DNA of 64,000 nt, taken from positions 1 to 64,000 of the forward strand of contig CAMKRZ010000003.1 of the NCBI GenBank assembly GCA_946415315.1. The letters are read 5' to 3'. Below the pieces are notes generated by a model. That model was not told the origin of the DNA, searched no databases, and saw only the letters and a program-made list of their open reading frames with translations. The position numbers and the translations under genes were made by a program. Below are positions 1 to 10,100 of the stretch, in pieces. This stretch comes from an uncultured Lachnoclostridium sp. (lineage in GTDB: Bacteria; Bacillota; Clostridia; Lachnospirales; Lachnospiraceae). Positions within the stretch are counted from its first letter, which is position 1; every line of letters starts with the position of its first letter.

Positions 1-43
1 TCTGTAACTATTATTTAATTATTTGACCTGTCTACTTGACAGA

Positions 44-82
44 GGGCTGATCATTGTTCGGATGCGGATCAGCTCCTTTTTT
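44..82 (+). terminator. Intrinsic terminator of a gene left of the window
   Basis: Positions 44-52 pair with 67-75 (9 bp including one G-U, 14-nt loop) and are followed by six T at 77-82. This probably ends the transcript of a gene lying outside the window and isolates rny. Confidence 0.75.
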
Positions 83-119
83 GTCATTCTACACCTGTAT
101 AATTTTTTCTTTCTCATCC

Positions 120-148
120 TTGACAATTGAAAAGCGTTCGTATATTAT
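120..148 (+). promoter_or_regulatory. SigA-type promoter of rny
   Basis: TTGACA at 120-125 and TATTAT at 143-148 are separated by exactly 17 bp. The rny start lies about 60 nt downstream. Confidence 0.75.
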
Positions 149-210
149 AGTAATGTTGGATTTTTTCTGACATTTTTGTCAGTACAATTGAATATATGGA
201 GGTGCAATTC

Positions 211-1830
211 ATGCCAGAAGCATTTTTCCCGATTCTGGTTGCGGCTCAGGGCGGTGCCTTGGTACCTGTCTTGATCGCCGTATTTGTCACCGCGATTGTC
301 ACCGCCATCGTTGCAATAATCGTAAGCATGAAGGTCCTTGTTCCTCTTCGTATGAAGGAGTACGAGGCTGAGGTCGGTTCTGCGGAACAGCGTTCGAAGG
401 AGATCATCGACGACGCGAACCGCAGCGCGCAGAAGATTGCAGCGACGGCAAAGAAAGAGGCTCTTCTGGAAGCAAAAGAAGAAGCTCTTCGGGCAAAGAA
501 CGAATCGGACCGTGAGATTAAGGAGAGAAGAGCCGAGGTTCAGCGGTACGAGAAGCGAGTGACACAGAAAGAGGAGAATCTGGACAGAAAGCTGGAGTCT
601 TTGGAGAAGAAAGAAGCCCGCATGACGCAGAAGGAGCAGGATCTCGACCGAAAGCTTGAAGAAGCGAACGAGTACTGTGACAAGCAGATTGCGGAACTGG
701 AGAGAATTTCCGGACTCACCTCCGATAAGGCAAAGGAATATCTTTTAAATTCGGTCAAGGAAGACGTTAAGCATGAAACTGCGGTAATGATCCGCGAGCT
801 GGAAAGCGAAGCCAAAGAGACGGCCGACAAGCGCGCAAAGGAACTGATCGTCAATGCGATCCAAAAGTGCGCTGCCGACCACGTGGCGGAAGCTACCATA
901 TCCGTGGTGCAGTTACCGACCGACGAAATGAAAGGACGCATCATCGGTCGCGAGGGTAGAAATATCCGTACGATCGAGACGCTCACCGGTATCGACCTGA
1001 TCATCGATGACACGCCGGAAGCCGTGATCCTGTCCGGCTTCGATCCGATCCGCCGCGAGATCGCGAGAATCGCTCTCGAGAAACTCGTTGTCGACGGTCG
1101 TATCCATCCCGCGCGCATCGAGGAGATGGTTGACAAGGCACAGAGAGAGGTGGAGAACATCATCCGCGAAGAAGGTGAGGCCGCTGTCATTAAGACCGGC
1201 GTACACGGACTTCATCCGGAGATGGTTCGTTTGCTCGGCAAGATGAAATACCGTACCAGTTACGGTCAGAATGCACTCAAGCATTCCATCGAAGTTTCCC
1301 TGTTGTCCGGCCTTCTTGCCGGCGAACTGGGCGCAGACGTACGTCTTGCCAAGCGTGCAGGTCTCCTTCATGATATCGGCAAATCCGTCGATCACGAGAT
1401 GGAAGGCACGCATGTGCAGATCGGTATCGACATTTGCAAGAAATACAAGGAATCCCCCGTTGTCATCAACGCAGTCGCTTCCCATCACGGAGATTGCGAG
1501 CCTACATCGATCATTTCGTTCATCGTGCAGGCAGCTGACACGATCTCGGCAGCACGCCCCGGCGCACGCCGCGAAACCTTGGATACGTATACCAACAGAC
1601 TGAATCAATTAGAAGATATTGCCAACAGCTTTAAAGGAGTGGAGAAGTCTTTCGCCATTCAGGCAGGCCGGGAGGTCCGTGTTATGGTCATCCCCGAGCA
1701 GGTCAGCGACGACGATATGGTTCTCATCGCAAGAGAACTGTCGAAGAAGATCGAATCCGAGCTTGAGTACCCCGGACAGATCAAGATCAGCATGATCCGG
1801 GAGTCCAGAGTCACCGATTACGCCAAGTAA
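211..1830 (+). CDS. rny: Ribonuclease Y
   Basis: Membrane-anchored endoribonuclease that initiates mRNA decay in Firmicutes. The start at 211 is chosen because GGAGGT at 198-203 sits 7 nt upstream; an in-frame ATG at 196 would overlap this ribosome binding site. The 539-residue protein shows the family order: one N-terminal membrane helix (about residues 17-40), a long charged coiled coil (about 50-190), a KH domain with [10 protein letters not shown] (about 242-251) and an HD domain with HDIGK (His387-Asp388). Length and architecture match RNase Y (about 520 residues). It has its own promoter and a hairpin downstream, so it appears monocistronic. No defect is visible. Confidence 0.97.
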   Translation: MPEAFFPILVAAQGGALVPVLIAVFVTAIVTAIVAIIVSMKVLVPLRMKEYEAEVGSAEQRSKEIIDDANRSAQKIAATAKKEALLEAKEEALRAKNESDREIKERRAEVQRYEKRVTQKEENLDRKLESLEKKEARMTQKEQDLDRKLEEANEYCDKQIAELERISGLTSDKAKEYLLNSVKEDVKHETAVMIRELESEAKETADKRAKELIVNAIQKCAADHVAEATISVVQLPTDEMKGRIIGREGRNIRTIETLTGIDLIIDDTPEAVILSGFDPIRREIARIALEKLVVDGRIHPARIEEMVDKAQREVENIIREEGEAAVIKTGVHGLHPEMVRLLGKMKYRTSYGQNALKHSIEVSLLSGLLAGELGADVRLAKRAGLLHDIGKSVDHEMEGTHVQIGIDICKKYKESPVVINAVASHHGDCEPTSIISFIVQAADTISAARPGARRETLDTYTNRLNQLEDIANSFKGVEKSFAIQAGREVRVMVIPEQVSDDDMVLIARELSKKIESELEYPGQIKISMIRESRVTDYAK

Positions 1831-1910
1831 GCAGATTACAGAAGGATTATAGATTACCTTCGTGATCGGACTTGCTTCGGTGATCAGAATCGCAGTAAAG
1901 ACAAGTCATC

Positions 1911-1940
1911 AGGACCGAACAGAAATGTTCGGTCCTTCTT
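1911..1940 (+). terminator. Terminator after rny
   Basis: A perfect 10-bp stem (1911-1920 with 1927-1936, 6-nt loop) is followed by a short T-rich tract. It lies 80 nt past the rny stop. Confidence 0.7.
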
Positions 1941-2018
1941 GCATTCCGGGAGCGCATATTGCCCAACAAAGCGCGGTTTTCTCGCGTTTTTTCGTGACTT
2001 TTTTTCGTAAAATAGGGC

Positions 2019-2047
2019 TTGCCTTTTGCGATGATGTATACTAAAAT
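2019..2047 (+). promoter_or_regulatory. Probable promoter of the aminotransferase gene
   Basis: TTGCCT at 2019-2024 and TAAAAT at 2042-2047 have a 17-bp spacer, about 64 nt before the chosen start codon. Confidence 0.55.
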
Positions 2048-2110
2048 GCAATTTGTATTGTATGCATGTCGACACAAAAAGTGCAATATCAAAGAAAGGT
2101 AAGAATTGTC

Positions 2111-3313
2111 ATGTCGTTATCACTCTCCGTCAAAGGACTGTCCGTAAAACCGTCATCCACACTTGCGATCACAGCAAAAGCCAAAGAACTTCGTGCACAG
2201 GGACTCGATGTCGTCGGGTTCGGTGCCGGAGAACCGGACTTTGACACCCCTGTCAACATTCGCAATTCCGCGAAGGAGGCTCTCGACCGCGGTATCACCA
2301 GATACACGCCCGCTGCCGGTATGCCGGAACTTCGCAAGGCGATCAGCCGCAAGTTTGAGCGAGTCAACGGACTTCACTATGCACCGGAGCAGATCATCGT
2401 AAGCAACGGAGGAAAGCACGCGCTGACCAACATTTTCCAGGCGATCCTCAATCCCGGCGACGAGGTGATCATCCCGAGTCCGTTCTGGCTGAGCTATCCC
2501 GAGATCGTGAAGCTTGCGGACGGTGTTCCGGTTTTCGTGACCTGCGATGTGAACGACAATTTCAAGATAACGCCCGAAAAACTGGCCGCTGCCTGCAACG
2601 AGCACACGAAAGCTCTTGTACTGAATTCCCCGAACAACCCGACCGGTATGGTGTACACAAAGGCGGAACTTGAGGCACTTGCGAAAGTGATCGTCGAGAA
2701 GGATATTTATGTGGTTTCCGACGAGATCTACGAGAGCCTTGTGTACGAGGATGTCGAGCAGGTCAGCATCGCTTCGCTCGGTGAGGACATTTACAATCAC
2801 ACGATCACCTGCAACGGTATGGCGAAAGCATATGCGATGACCGGATGGCGCATCGGCTACACGGGAGCGCCGCTGCCGGTAGCGAAAGTTATGGCGAGCA
2901 TCCAGAGCCACCAGACTTCCAACCCGAACTCCGTGGCACAGTTCGCGTCGATCGAGGCGTTTGACGGTCCTCAGGATTCCGTGACCGCAATGCGTCATGA
3001 GTTTGATCGCCGCCGTGTATATATGTGCGAGCGCATCGCGAAAATGCCCTATGTGAAGGCTGTCACGCCGAAGGGTGCATTTTACGTGTTTGTCAACATC
3101 GGAGAGACACTTACCAGGAAGTACAAGGGAGAGGTCGTCGGAACCGTCGAGAAACTTGCGAAGATCCTGATCGAGGATTACCTCACGGCTGTGATCCCGT
3201 GCCGCGATTTCGGTCGCGAGGATCATGTTCGTCTTTCCTACGCGATCAGCATGGAGCAGATCGGAAAGGGTCTCGACCGTATCACGCAGTTCCTTGCGGA
3301 TCTTACGGACTGA
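2111..3313 (+). CDS. Class I/II pyridoxal-phosphate aminotransferase (aspartate aminotransferase type)
   Basis: Cytosolic PLP enzyme transferring amino groups between an amino acid and a 2-oxo acid; the sequence type is that of bacterial aspartate aminotransferases of class I gamma. The start at 2111 (MSLSLSVKGL) is preceded by AAAGGT and matches the usual N-terminus leading to GAGEPDFDTP; an upstream in-frame ATG at 2066 has no ribosome binding site. The 400-residue product has the NSPNNPTG motif, SDEIYE, and the PLP lysine in AKAYAMTGWRIGY (Lys239). The residue before the cluster is Ala where Ser is common. The exact substrate (Asp, Tyr or prephenate) cannot be read from sequence. It stands alone between two terminators. 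Confidence 0.9.
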   Translation: MSLSLSVKGLSVKPSSTLAITAKAKELRAQGLDVVGFGAGEPDFDTPVNIRNSAKEALDRGITRYTPAAGMPELRKAISRKFERVNGLHYAPEQIIVSNGGKHALTNIFQAILNPGDEVIIPSPFWLSYPEIVKLADGVPVFVTCDVNDNFKITPEKLAAACNEHTKALVLNSPNNPTGMVYTKAELEALAKVIVEKDIYVVSDEIYESLVYEDVEQVSIASLGEDIYNHTITCNGMAKAYAMTGWRIGYTGAPLPVAKVMASIQSHQTSNPNSVAQFASIEAFDGPQDSVTAMRHEFDRRRVYMCERIAKMPYVKAVTPKGAFYVFVNIGETLTRKYKGEVVGTVEKLAKILIEDYLTAVIPCRDFGREDHVRLSYAISMEQIGKGLDRITQFLADLTD

Positions 3314-3333
3314 CATCGGAAAATTACATTTCA

Positions 3334-3363
3334 GGCAGAAGGAGATTTCCTTCTGCCTTTTTT
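3334..3363 (+). terminator. Terminator after the aminotransferase gene
   Basis: A perfect 9-bp GC-rich stem (3334-3342 with 3349-3357, 6-nt loop) is followed by six T (3358-3363). Confidence 0.9.
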
Positions 3364-3365
3364 CA

Positions 3366-3374
3366 TGCTATAAT
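3366..3374 (+). promoter_or_regulatory. Extended -10 promoter element of pdp
   Basis: TGCTATAAT at 3366-3374 is a perfect TGnTATAAT extended -10. The -35 position falls in the preceding terminator and is poor. pdp starts 30 nt downstream. Confidence 0.6.
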
Positions 3375-3403
3375 AGATCCATTATATGTGGGAGGTATCC
3401 GCC

Positions 3404-4729
3404 ATGAGGATGTACGATGTGATCACTGCCAAAAAGCGCGGGCTGGAGCTTACCGATGACCAGATCGCCTACGTTGTAAAAGGATTTACCGCAGGGGAGA
3501 TCCCGGACTATCAGATGTCGGCGCTTCTGATGGCAATCTGCCTGAAGGGTCTCAACATGCGCGAGACAACTACGCTGACTCTCGAGATGGCAAAGAGCGG
3601 AGATATGCTTGATCTCTCTGCAATCCGCGGCATCAAGGCGGACAAGCATTCGACAGGCGGAGTCGGAGACAAGACGACACTGATCGTTGCTCCGATCGTC
3701 GCATCCCTGGGAATCCCCGTAGCCAAGATGTCCGGTAGAGGCCTCGGTCACACCGGCGGCACGATCGATAAGCTGGAGAGTATTCCCGGCTTCCGCACTA
3801 CGATCCCGGCGGACGAATTCATCCGCAACGTCAATGAGATGAAACTGGCAGTCGCCGGACAGAGCGCAAATCTTGCGCCCGCCGATAAGAAAATGTACGC
3901 GCTCCGCGACGTTACCGCCACCGTGGACAACATTTCCCTCATCGCATCGAGCATTATGAGCAAGAAGCTTGCCTCCGGCGCGAACGTGATCGTTCTCGAC
4001 GTAAAGACCGGAAGCGGAGCGTTCATGAAAACATTTGAGGATTCAGCTGCCCTTGCCGAGGCGATGGTTACGATCGGCAACAACTGCGGACGCAGGACGT
4101 ACGCGATCATCACCGATATGAACCAGGTGCTCGGGCGCTACGTCGGCAACTGGCTTGAGGTGCGAGAAGCAATCGATATCCTGAAAGGACAGGGAGACGA
4201 GGAACTCCGTCTTGTGAGCATTACGCTCGCCTCGTACATGATACTCGGATGCGGTGTCGCGGCGAGTCTCGATGAGGCGCGCACCCTCGCGGAAAATGCG
4301 ATCACAAGCGGCGCGGCATTTGCCAAATTCCGCGAGTTTGTCGAACGCCAGAGCGGCGACGTTCGGTTCATCGACGATCCTGCTTCTATGACCGCCGCTG
4401 ACTTCGAAGTTCCCGTGTATGCTCCGTGTGACGGTTTCATCAGCGAGATTAATGCAGAAGAAGTCGGAATGGCCAGCCTGTTGCTCGGCGGAGGACGAGA
4501 AAAGAAGGAGGATTCGGTCGATCCGCTGGTCGGTTTGCGCGTGGATCTCAAGGTAGGTGACAAGGTGAAAGCGGGTCAGCTGCTCGGTGTTCTGTACGCC
4601 GACGACGAAGCGCGGATCGAAGCCGCGAAAGAGCGGTTTGCCGGTGCTTTCCGGTATACCGGTGAATCTGTGAACGCCGTACCTCCAATCTACGCATATG
4701 TAGACGAAAACGGTGTCCACAAAGTGTAA
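3404..4729 (+). CDS. pdp: Pyrimidine-nucleoside phosphorylase
   Basis: Catalyses reversible phosphorolysis of thymidine, deoxyuridine or uridine to the base and (deoxy)ribose-1-phosphate, for nucleoside salvage in the cytosol. The start at 3404 (MRMYDVI) follows GGGAGGT by 7 nt; the ATG at 3386 overlaps that site and is rejected. The 441-residue product has the phosphate-binding motif KHSTGGVGDKT (Lys81) and GRGLGHTGGTIDKLE, with the C-terminal pyrimidine-phosphorylase domain (about 345-430). Length equals the Bacillus enzyme class. No deoC, cdd or phosphopentomutase lies beside it, so it is not part of the common nucleoside operon here. The choice between Pdp and thymidine phosphorylase (DeoA) rests on overall similarity. 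Confidence 0.93.
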   Translation: MRMYDVITAKKRGLELTDDQIAYVVKGFTAGEIPDYQMSALLMAICLKGLNMRETTTLTLEMAKSGDMLDLSAIRGIKADKHSTGGVGDKTTLIVAPIVASLGIPVAKMSGRGLGHTGGTIDKLESIPGFRTTIPADEFIRNVNEMKLAVAGQSANLAPADKKMYALRDVTATVDNISLIASSIMSKKLASGANVIVLDVKTGSGAFMKTFEDSAALAEAMVTIGNNCGRRTYAIITDMNQVLGRYVGNWLEVREAIDILKGQGDEELRLVSITLASYMILGCGVAASLDEARTLAENAITSGAAFAKFREFVERQSGDVRFIDDPASMTAADFEVPVYAPCDGFISEINAEEVGMASLLLGGGREKKEDSVDPLVGLRVDLKVGDKVKAGQLLGVLYADDEARIEAAKERFAGAFRYTGESVNAVPPIYAYVDENGVHKV

Positions 4730-4754
4730 CAGACCACAATTTATAGTTTTGAAC

Positions 4755-4797
4755 GAGGATTTGTCCACCATATATTGTTGACAAATCCTCTTGTTTT
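4755..4797 (+). terminator. Terminator after pdp, overlapping the next promoter
   Basis: An 11-bp perfect stem (4755-4765 with 4780-4790) is followed by TTGTTTT. The 3' arm overlaps the -35 box of the next gene. Confidence 0.85.
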
Positions 4798-4806
4798 GTT
4801 TATAAT
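4778..4806 (+). promoter_or_regulatory. Perfect-consensus promoter of the metallophosphoesterase gene
   Basis: TTGACA at 4778-4783 and TATAAT at 4801-4806 are separated by 17 bp, a full consensus match. The -35 box is embedded in the upstream terminator. Confidence 0.85.
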
Positions 4807-4842
4807 CAGTATGATGCGGAAATGTGTATATGGAGTATCGGT

Positions 4843-5703
4843 ATGTGGCTGTGGATATTGATTGTCATCGGGATCGCTGTTGCGGGTTTTACGGTATATC
4901 AATGCGTCGCCCAGAGACTTCTTCAGATTGAAAAGATGACCTTTCATCCTGCCCGCGCAAGTCAGTTCGCCGAAGAATTACCGCAGAAGATCGTCGTATT
5001 TTCCGATCTTCATAACCATCGATTCGGCAAGGACAACGTGCGGCTGGTTGCTGCGATCGCAGCGCAGGATCCGGATATCATATTGATCCCCGGCGACCTT
5101 CTGGTCGGACATCGTTCGCATTTCGAGGTTGCTGCAAAACTGCTTCAGAAACTCGCTGCGTTAGACAAGCCGATCTACATATCACTCGGAAACCATGAGA
5201 GCGGCACGAAAGAGTGCCATCCCGAACTGTACGAAGAGTTCCTGAGAGATTCTGTCCACGACAATATCCACATACTGGACAACCGTTGTGAATACATCTC
5301 GGAACATGTAGCCGTGTGCGGGCTGACGCTGCCGATGGAAGTGTACAGCAAGAGAGGCCGCAGGGTGAGTGTATCGCAGGAGGACATGGCAAAGATCAAG
5401 CCTGCTCCGAAGAACGATGACTTCCGCATTTTGATGGCTCATACGCCGTATTACTTTGACGCGTACGCTGAGTACGGTGCAGACCTTGTTCTGTCCGGGC
5501 ATATCCACGGAGGGATCATCCGGTTTCCGCTGTTGGGCGGTCTGATCTCCCCACAGCTGGAGTTGTTTCCGAAGTATGATGCAGGACTGTACGAGAAAGG
5601 CTCAACAACGATGATCGTCACACGCGGACTGGGGACACATTTTCCGCCGATCCGCATTGCAAACCGGCCCGAGATCATTGTGATCCGCCTGTCATGCGAA
5701 TGA
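4843..5703 (+). CDS. Membrane-anchored metallophosphoesterase (YkuE/YaeI type)
   Basis: Calcineurin-like phosphoesterase with a two-metal centre. The start at 4843 (MWLWILIV) is 7 nt after GGAG at 4832-4835. Residues 1-20 form one hydrophobic helix without a clear cleavage site, so the enzyme is probably anchored with the catalytic domain outside. Metal ligands visible are SDLHNH (Asp55, His57), GDLL, GNHE and SGHIHGG (His220, His222). At 286 residues it matches the YkuE/YaeI group, whose reported substrates include UDP-sugar lipids; the substrate here is unknown. It is driven by its own consensus promoter and no partner gene is adjacent. Confidence 0.88.
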   Translation: MWLWILIVIGIAVAGFTVYQCVAQRLLQIEKMTFHPARASQFAEELPQKIVVFSDLHNHRFGKDNVRLVAAIAAQDPDIILIPGDLLVGHRSHFEVAAKLLQKLAALDKPIYISLGNHESGTKECHPELYEEFLRDSVHDNIHILDNRCEYISEHVAVCGLTLPMEVYSKRGRRVSVSQEDMAKIKPAPKNDDFRILMAHTPYYFDAYAEYGADLVLSGHIHGGIIRFPLLGGLISPQLELFPKYDAGLYEKGSTTMIVTRGLGTHFPPIRIANRPEIIVIRLSCE

Positions 5704-5811
5704 CACGGACCAGATGCTCCGACTGCCATGTTAGAAACACAGTAAGATTTCACAAAGCAGATAAATAAACTTGTCCCGCAACTGATACGGGGTTACAGAA
5801 AGGAGAGTGTC

Positions 5812-6579
5812 ATGGGCGTTTCCGTCACGTTGGATGCGTTCGAAGGTCCTCTGGATCTTCTGATCCATCTGATTGAGAAAAATAAAGTGAATATCTATGA
5901 CATTCCGATCGCGATGATCACGGATCAGTACATGGAGTATGTTTCCGAGATTCAGCGTCTTCAGATGGACAACATCAGCGAGTTCATGGTGATGGCTGCC
6001 TATCTTCTCAAGATTAAGTCGGAAATGCTTCTTCCTGCTCCTGCGGAGGAGGAAGCCGTAGATCCGAGAGCAGAGCTTGTCGAACGCCTCATTGAGCACA
6101 AGATGTATCAGTACGCATCACAGGATCTCAAGGATCGTCAGGTCGAGGCGGCAAGACATCTTTATCGGGAAGCAAGCGTTCCGCCTGAGGTTTCCGCTTA
6201 TGAGGAGGAAGTATCGGCTGAGGATGTCGTAGGCGATCTGCAGCTCTCGGAGCTGAGCCGCATTTTCCGCGATATCATGAACCGTCAGGAAGCGAAGATC
6301 GATCCGATCCGAAGCGCGTTCGGCAGGATTGAGAAGGAGGAGATCAACTTCCGGGACAAGGTCATGAAAATTCAGGAATACGGCATTGAGCATAAGCATT
6401 TTTCGTTCCGCAGACTGTTGGAGAAGGCTACGGACCGGATTGAGATCATCGTCACATTCCTGGGAATCCTGGAGCTTATTCATCTCGGGAGAATGCTGAT
6501 ACGTCAGAGCCGGCTGTTTGATGATTTTGAAATTGATTATGTCGCCAATGATGTTGTTGCGATCGAATCGTTTGCATAA
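5812..6579 (+). CDS. scpA: Segregation and condensation protein A
   Basis: Kleisin subunit that bridges the SMC heads and, with ScpB, forms the bacterial condensin acting at replicated origins. The 255-residue product starts at 5812 behind AGGAGAG. The N-terminal kleisin signature FEGPLDLLIHLIEKNKVNIYD-like block (residues about 9-28) and the C-terminal winged-helix end (FLGILELIHLG, about 222-232) are both present. scpB begins 15 nt after the stop with its ribosome binding site overlapping the stop codon. smc itself is not in the window, which is usual. Confidence 0.96.
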   Translation: MGVSVTLDAFEGPLDLLIHLIEKNKVNIYDIPIAMITDQYMEYVSEIQRLQMDNISEFMVMAAYLLKIKSEMLLPAPAEEEAVDPRAELVERLIEHKMYQYASQDLKDRQVEAARHLYREASVPPEVSAYEEEVSAEDVVGDLQLSELSRIFRDIMNRQEAKIDPIRSAFGRIEKEEINFRDKVMKIQEYGIEHKHFSFRRLLEKATDRIEIIVTFLGILELIHLGRMLIRQSRLFDDFEIDYVANDVVAIESFA

Positions 6580-6594
6580 GGAAGGTCACAACCT

Positions 6595-7152
6595 ATGACG
6601 GATAAGAAAGCGTCCATCGAAGGAATCCTCTTCACGATGGGCGATGCGGTGGAGGGAGAGCGGATCGCAGCTGCGCTTGAGATGACTCCTGAGGAGTTTC
6701 AGGAGCAGATTGACGAGCTGATCCGCGAATATGAAGATACGGCGCGCGGCATGATGATCATGCGTGTCGGAACAAAATACCAGATGTGCACTAAGACATC
6801 GTGCTATGAGGATCTGATCAAACTGTGTCACGTTCCGAAGAAACACAGCCTCACGGACGTCATGCTGGAAACACTGGCGATCATCGCGTACAAACAGCCG
6901 GTAACCAGAATGGACATCGAGGCGATCCGCGGCGTGAACAGTGATTTTACGATCAACAAGTTGCTGGAGTATCATTTAATCTGCGAACTCGGACGACTGG
7001 AAGCCCCGGGCCGCCCGATCCTGTTCGGAACCACGGATGATTTCCTGCGAAGCTTTGGGGTGACCTCCATCGAAGATCTGCCTTACATCGGTCCGGAAAT
7101 GGTGGAGGAGTTCAAGCAGGAAGCGGAAGAGGAAGCTACGATTGGAGTTTAA
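6595..7152 (+). CDS. scpB: Segregation and condensation protein B
   Basis: Winged-helix partner of ScpA in the SMC complex; it dimerises and binds the middle of ScpA. The 185-residue product starts at 6595 after AAGGAAGG at 6579-6586. Typical blocks are SLTDVMLETLAIIAYKQPVTR (about 83-103) and the RG..SD.TI..LLE block, followed by GRPILFGTTDDFLRSFG. The C-terminus ends in a short acidic tail. Its last 11 nt overlap the start of the SNF2 gene, indicating translational coupling. Confidence 0.96.
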   Translation: MTDKKASIEGILFTMGDAVEGERIAAALEMTPEEFQEQIDELIREYEDTARGMMIMRVGTKYQMCTKTSCYEDLIKLCHVPKKHSLTDVMLETLAIIAYKQPVTRMDIEAIRGVNSDFTINKLLEYHLICELGRLEAPGRPILFGTTDDFLRSFGVTSIEDLPYIGPEMVEEFKQEAEEEATIGV

Positions 7153-10100
7153 GGATTTTCTAACCAAAGCCTTTATCAAGAGCTATGCGCAGAGTGACGA
7201 AGTCTATGCGGATGGCTTTTCGTATTACCGCAACGGCCGTGTGACGCACGGTGTCGCTTCCAAGGACAAGCGTGTATTCCAGTTTACGGTCAAAGGCAAC
7301 TACAACTACAAGGTTCAGGTGCGCCTTACGGACTCACTGTCTTGCACGTGTACGTGTGCCAATCTGTCCAAAAACAGCGGCATCTGCAAACACATCATCG
7401 CTTCCCTTTTGTTCCTCAACCAGTTCGAGCGCACGGCGAAGGCAAGTGCCGATCTCTCCCCTGAGGAACAAAAGAACGGTCAGATCCTGAACTACTACAG
7501 CGAGCTCGAATCCGGTGTTGCGCACTGCGAGACCGGTCATGTGGAAGCGATGTTTTTCTACAGCGGCATTCTTCGTCAACCGAAGGATCATATCATCATG
7601 CGCATCTCGATGGGATCCGGTCGCTGCTATAAGGTGCAGTCCGTCAAGAAAATGCTGGAGTCCATTCGCGCGGGACAGAGTTTCATCCTGGGCAAGAATT
7701 TTACGTACCGCAAAGATATTGTCGAGTTCGATGAGAGTTCCCGCAGGGTTCTCGATTATCTCTCGGAGTTGTTTGAACTCGAGGAACGTTATGAGATCGC
7801 GGGAGAGCGTTCCGTCTTCCAGAAAAATGACATTGTTCTGTCCAAGAACATGTTCCTTGAAGTGCTGCGCCGTCTCGGCGGAGATCCGTTCGGGCTTGTG
7901 ATCAACGGCCGCCTTCTGGAGGATGTACATTTTGTCGACGGAAATCCGTATATTTCCTACGATATCGATGCGGATGAGGATTTCGTATCGCTCGGATACA
8001 CCGACAATTCGCGCGTATTCCCGATTGCTGCGGACGGAAGCCTTCTTCTTTACGACCGGATGCTTTACCATCCGAATAATACGTTCACCAAGAACTATCT
8101 TCCGATCTACAACAACCTTTCCCGGGACGGTTCTCCCATGGTATTCCGCGGGGAACATGCGAGACGTTTCCTTGAGGATGTTCTGCCGAAGCTCAGCAAC
8201 TCGATGAGTGTCGAAATACCGGCAGCGCTGGCTGAGCGTTACCTCACATTCCCGCTGCAGGCCGGCATGAATCTCGATTATATCAACGGTGACATCCGCG
8301 GCGAGTTGTTTTTCACGTACGGTGACTATACATTCAACAGTTTTGCCGAGCCGGATATCCGGGAGTTCATCCTGGTGCGCGACAAGGACGGAGAGCAGGC
8401 GCTGCTTGATAAACTGAAGAAGCTCGGCTTTGAGTCCCACAACGGGTACTTCCTGTTGCGTGAGACGGAAGCGATCTTTGATTTCATATCAGGAGACCGC
8501 GACGGACTGGACAGCATGTGCGAGCTTCGCTATTCCGATTCATTCCGCTCACTCCGGATCAGCAAGGGCGAGAAGGTATCGTACGGTGTGCACATGAAAT
8601 CCGGTGAGGATTACATGACGCTCGACGTTTCGTACGATGATGTTCCGAAGAAGGAACTTTCTGACATTTTCCGTTCCATCAAACTCAAGAAGAAGTACTA
8701 CCGCCTGAAGGACGGCAATTTCCTTCTTCTTGACACCGATACGATCCGGCAGTCGGTTCAGTTTATCCGCTCGCTGTCCGGATCCTCCAAACCGATCCGG
8801 GAAGACGGCATTGTGATCGACCGCTCACAGGTCAGTTATCTGGAGCAAATGCTTCGCCGTATCGGTTCGGACTTCCATATTGACGACTGCATCTATAAGC
8901 TTCTCGATACCTTAAATCATCCGCCGCATCGTGATTGTCCGCCGGAGATCGTCGCCGATGTCAGGCCATACCAGTTGGCCGGCTTCGAGTGGATGTGCAA
9001 TCTTGCGGACAATCGAATGGGCGGTATTCTCGCCGATGACATGGGTCTCGGCAAGACGCTGCAATCCATCATGTACCTCGTCACACTGCCGAAGGACAGC
9101 CGACGCATGGTCGTTTGTCCGACGTCTCTGATGTACAACTGGAAAGATGAGTTCGAGAATTTTGCTCCGTCGCTCACGTGTGACATCGTGTGCGGCACGC
9201 CCGAGGAGCGCCGCAGGATCATCAAGGAGAGTAACGCGCAGGTACTGATCACGTCCTACCCGCTGATCCGCAGGGATCTGCAGTATTACAGGGACATCAC
9301 ATTTTCCGCGGTGATCATCGACGAAGCGCAGAACATCAAAAACAGTGCTTCCATGAACGCGCAGAGCGTGAAGAACCTGAACACGCAGACGCGGTTCGCG
9401 CTGACCGGTACCCCGATTGAAAATTCTCTCTCGGAAATCTGGTCGATCTTCGACTTTGTCATGCCCGGTTACCTGTTCTCGCATCCGAAGTTTGTGAACG
9501 AATACGAGAAGCCGATCATGAACAATAACCAGGAGATACTTGCGCAGCTTAATCTCCGCATCCAGCCGTACGTGATGCGCCGTATGAAGCAGGACGTTCT
9601 CTCGGAGCTTCCCGAGAAGACGGAAGAGAAGATTCTCGTGGATCTCTCGGACGATCAGAAGAAACTGTATGCCTCCTACCTGGAAAGCTACCGCGGAGAA
9701 TTCCGGCTTGACGATGAGGAGAGCATCAACGAGAACCGCATGCAGATCCTCAGCGCATTGATGCGTCTTCGCCAGATCTGCTGCCATCCTGCAACCTTTA
9801 TGACCAATTACGAGGGCGGCAGTTCCAAGATGGACCTCCTGATGGAACTGATCGAGCAAGCGATCGCCTCCGGTCACCGGATGCTCGTATTTTCCCAGTT
9901 CACGTCGATGCTCGAACTTGTTCAGAAAGAACTGGACAGCCGAAACATCGCGTGCTTCTGCATCCGCGGTGAGACGAAGGTTGCGGACCGAAGCGCATAC
10001 GTGAAGCGCTTCAACGAAGGTGAGAACAGTGTCTTCCTGATCTCGCTGAAGGCCGGTGGAACCGGTCTGAATCTGATTGGGGCCGACACGGTTATCCACA

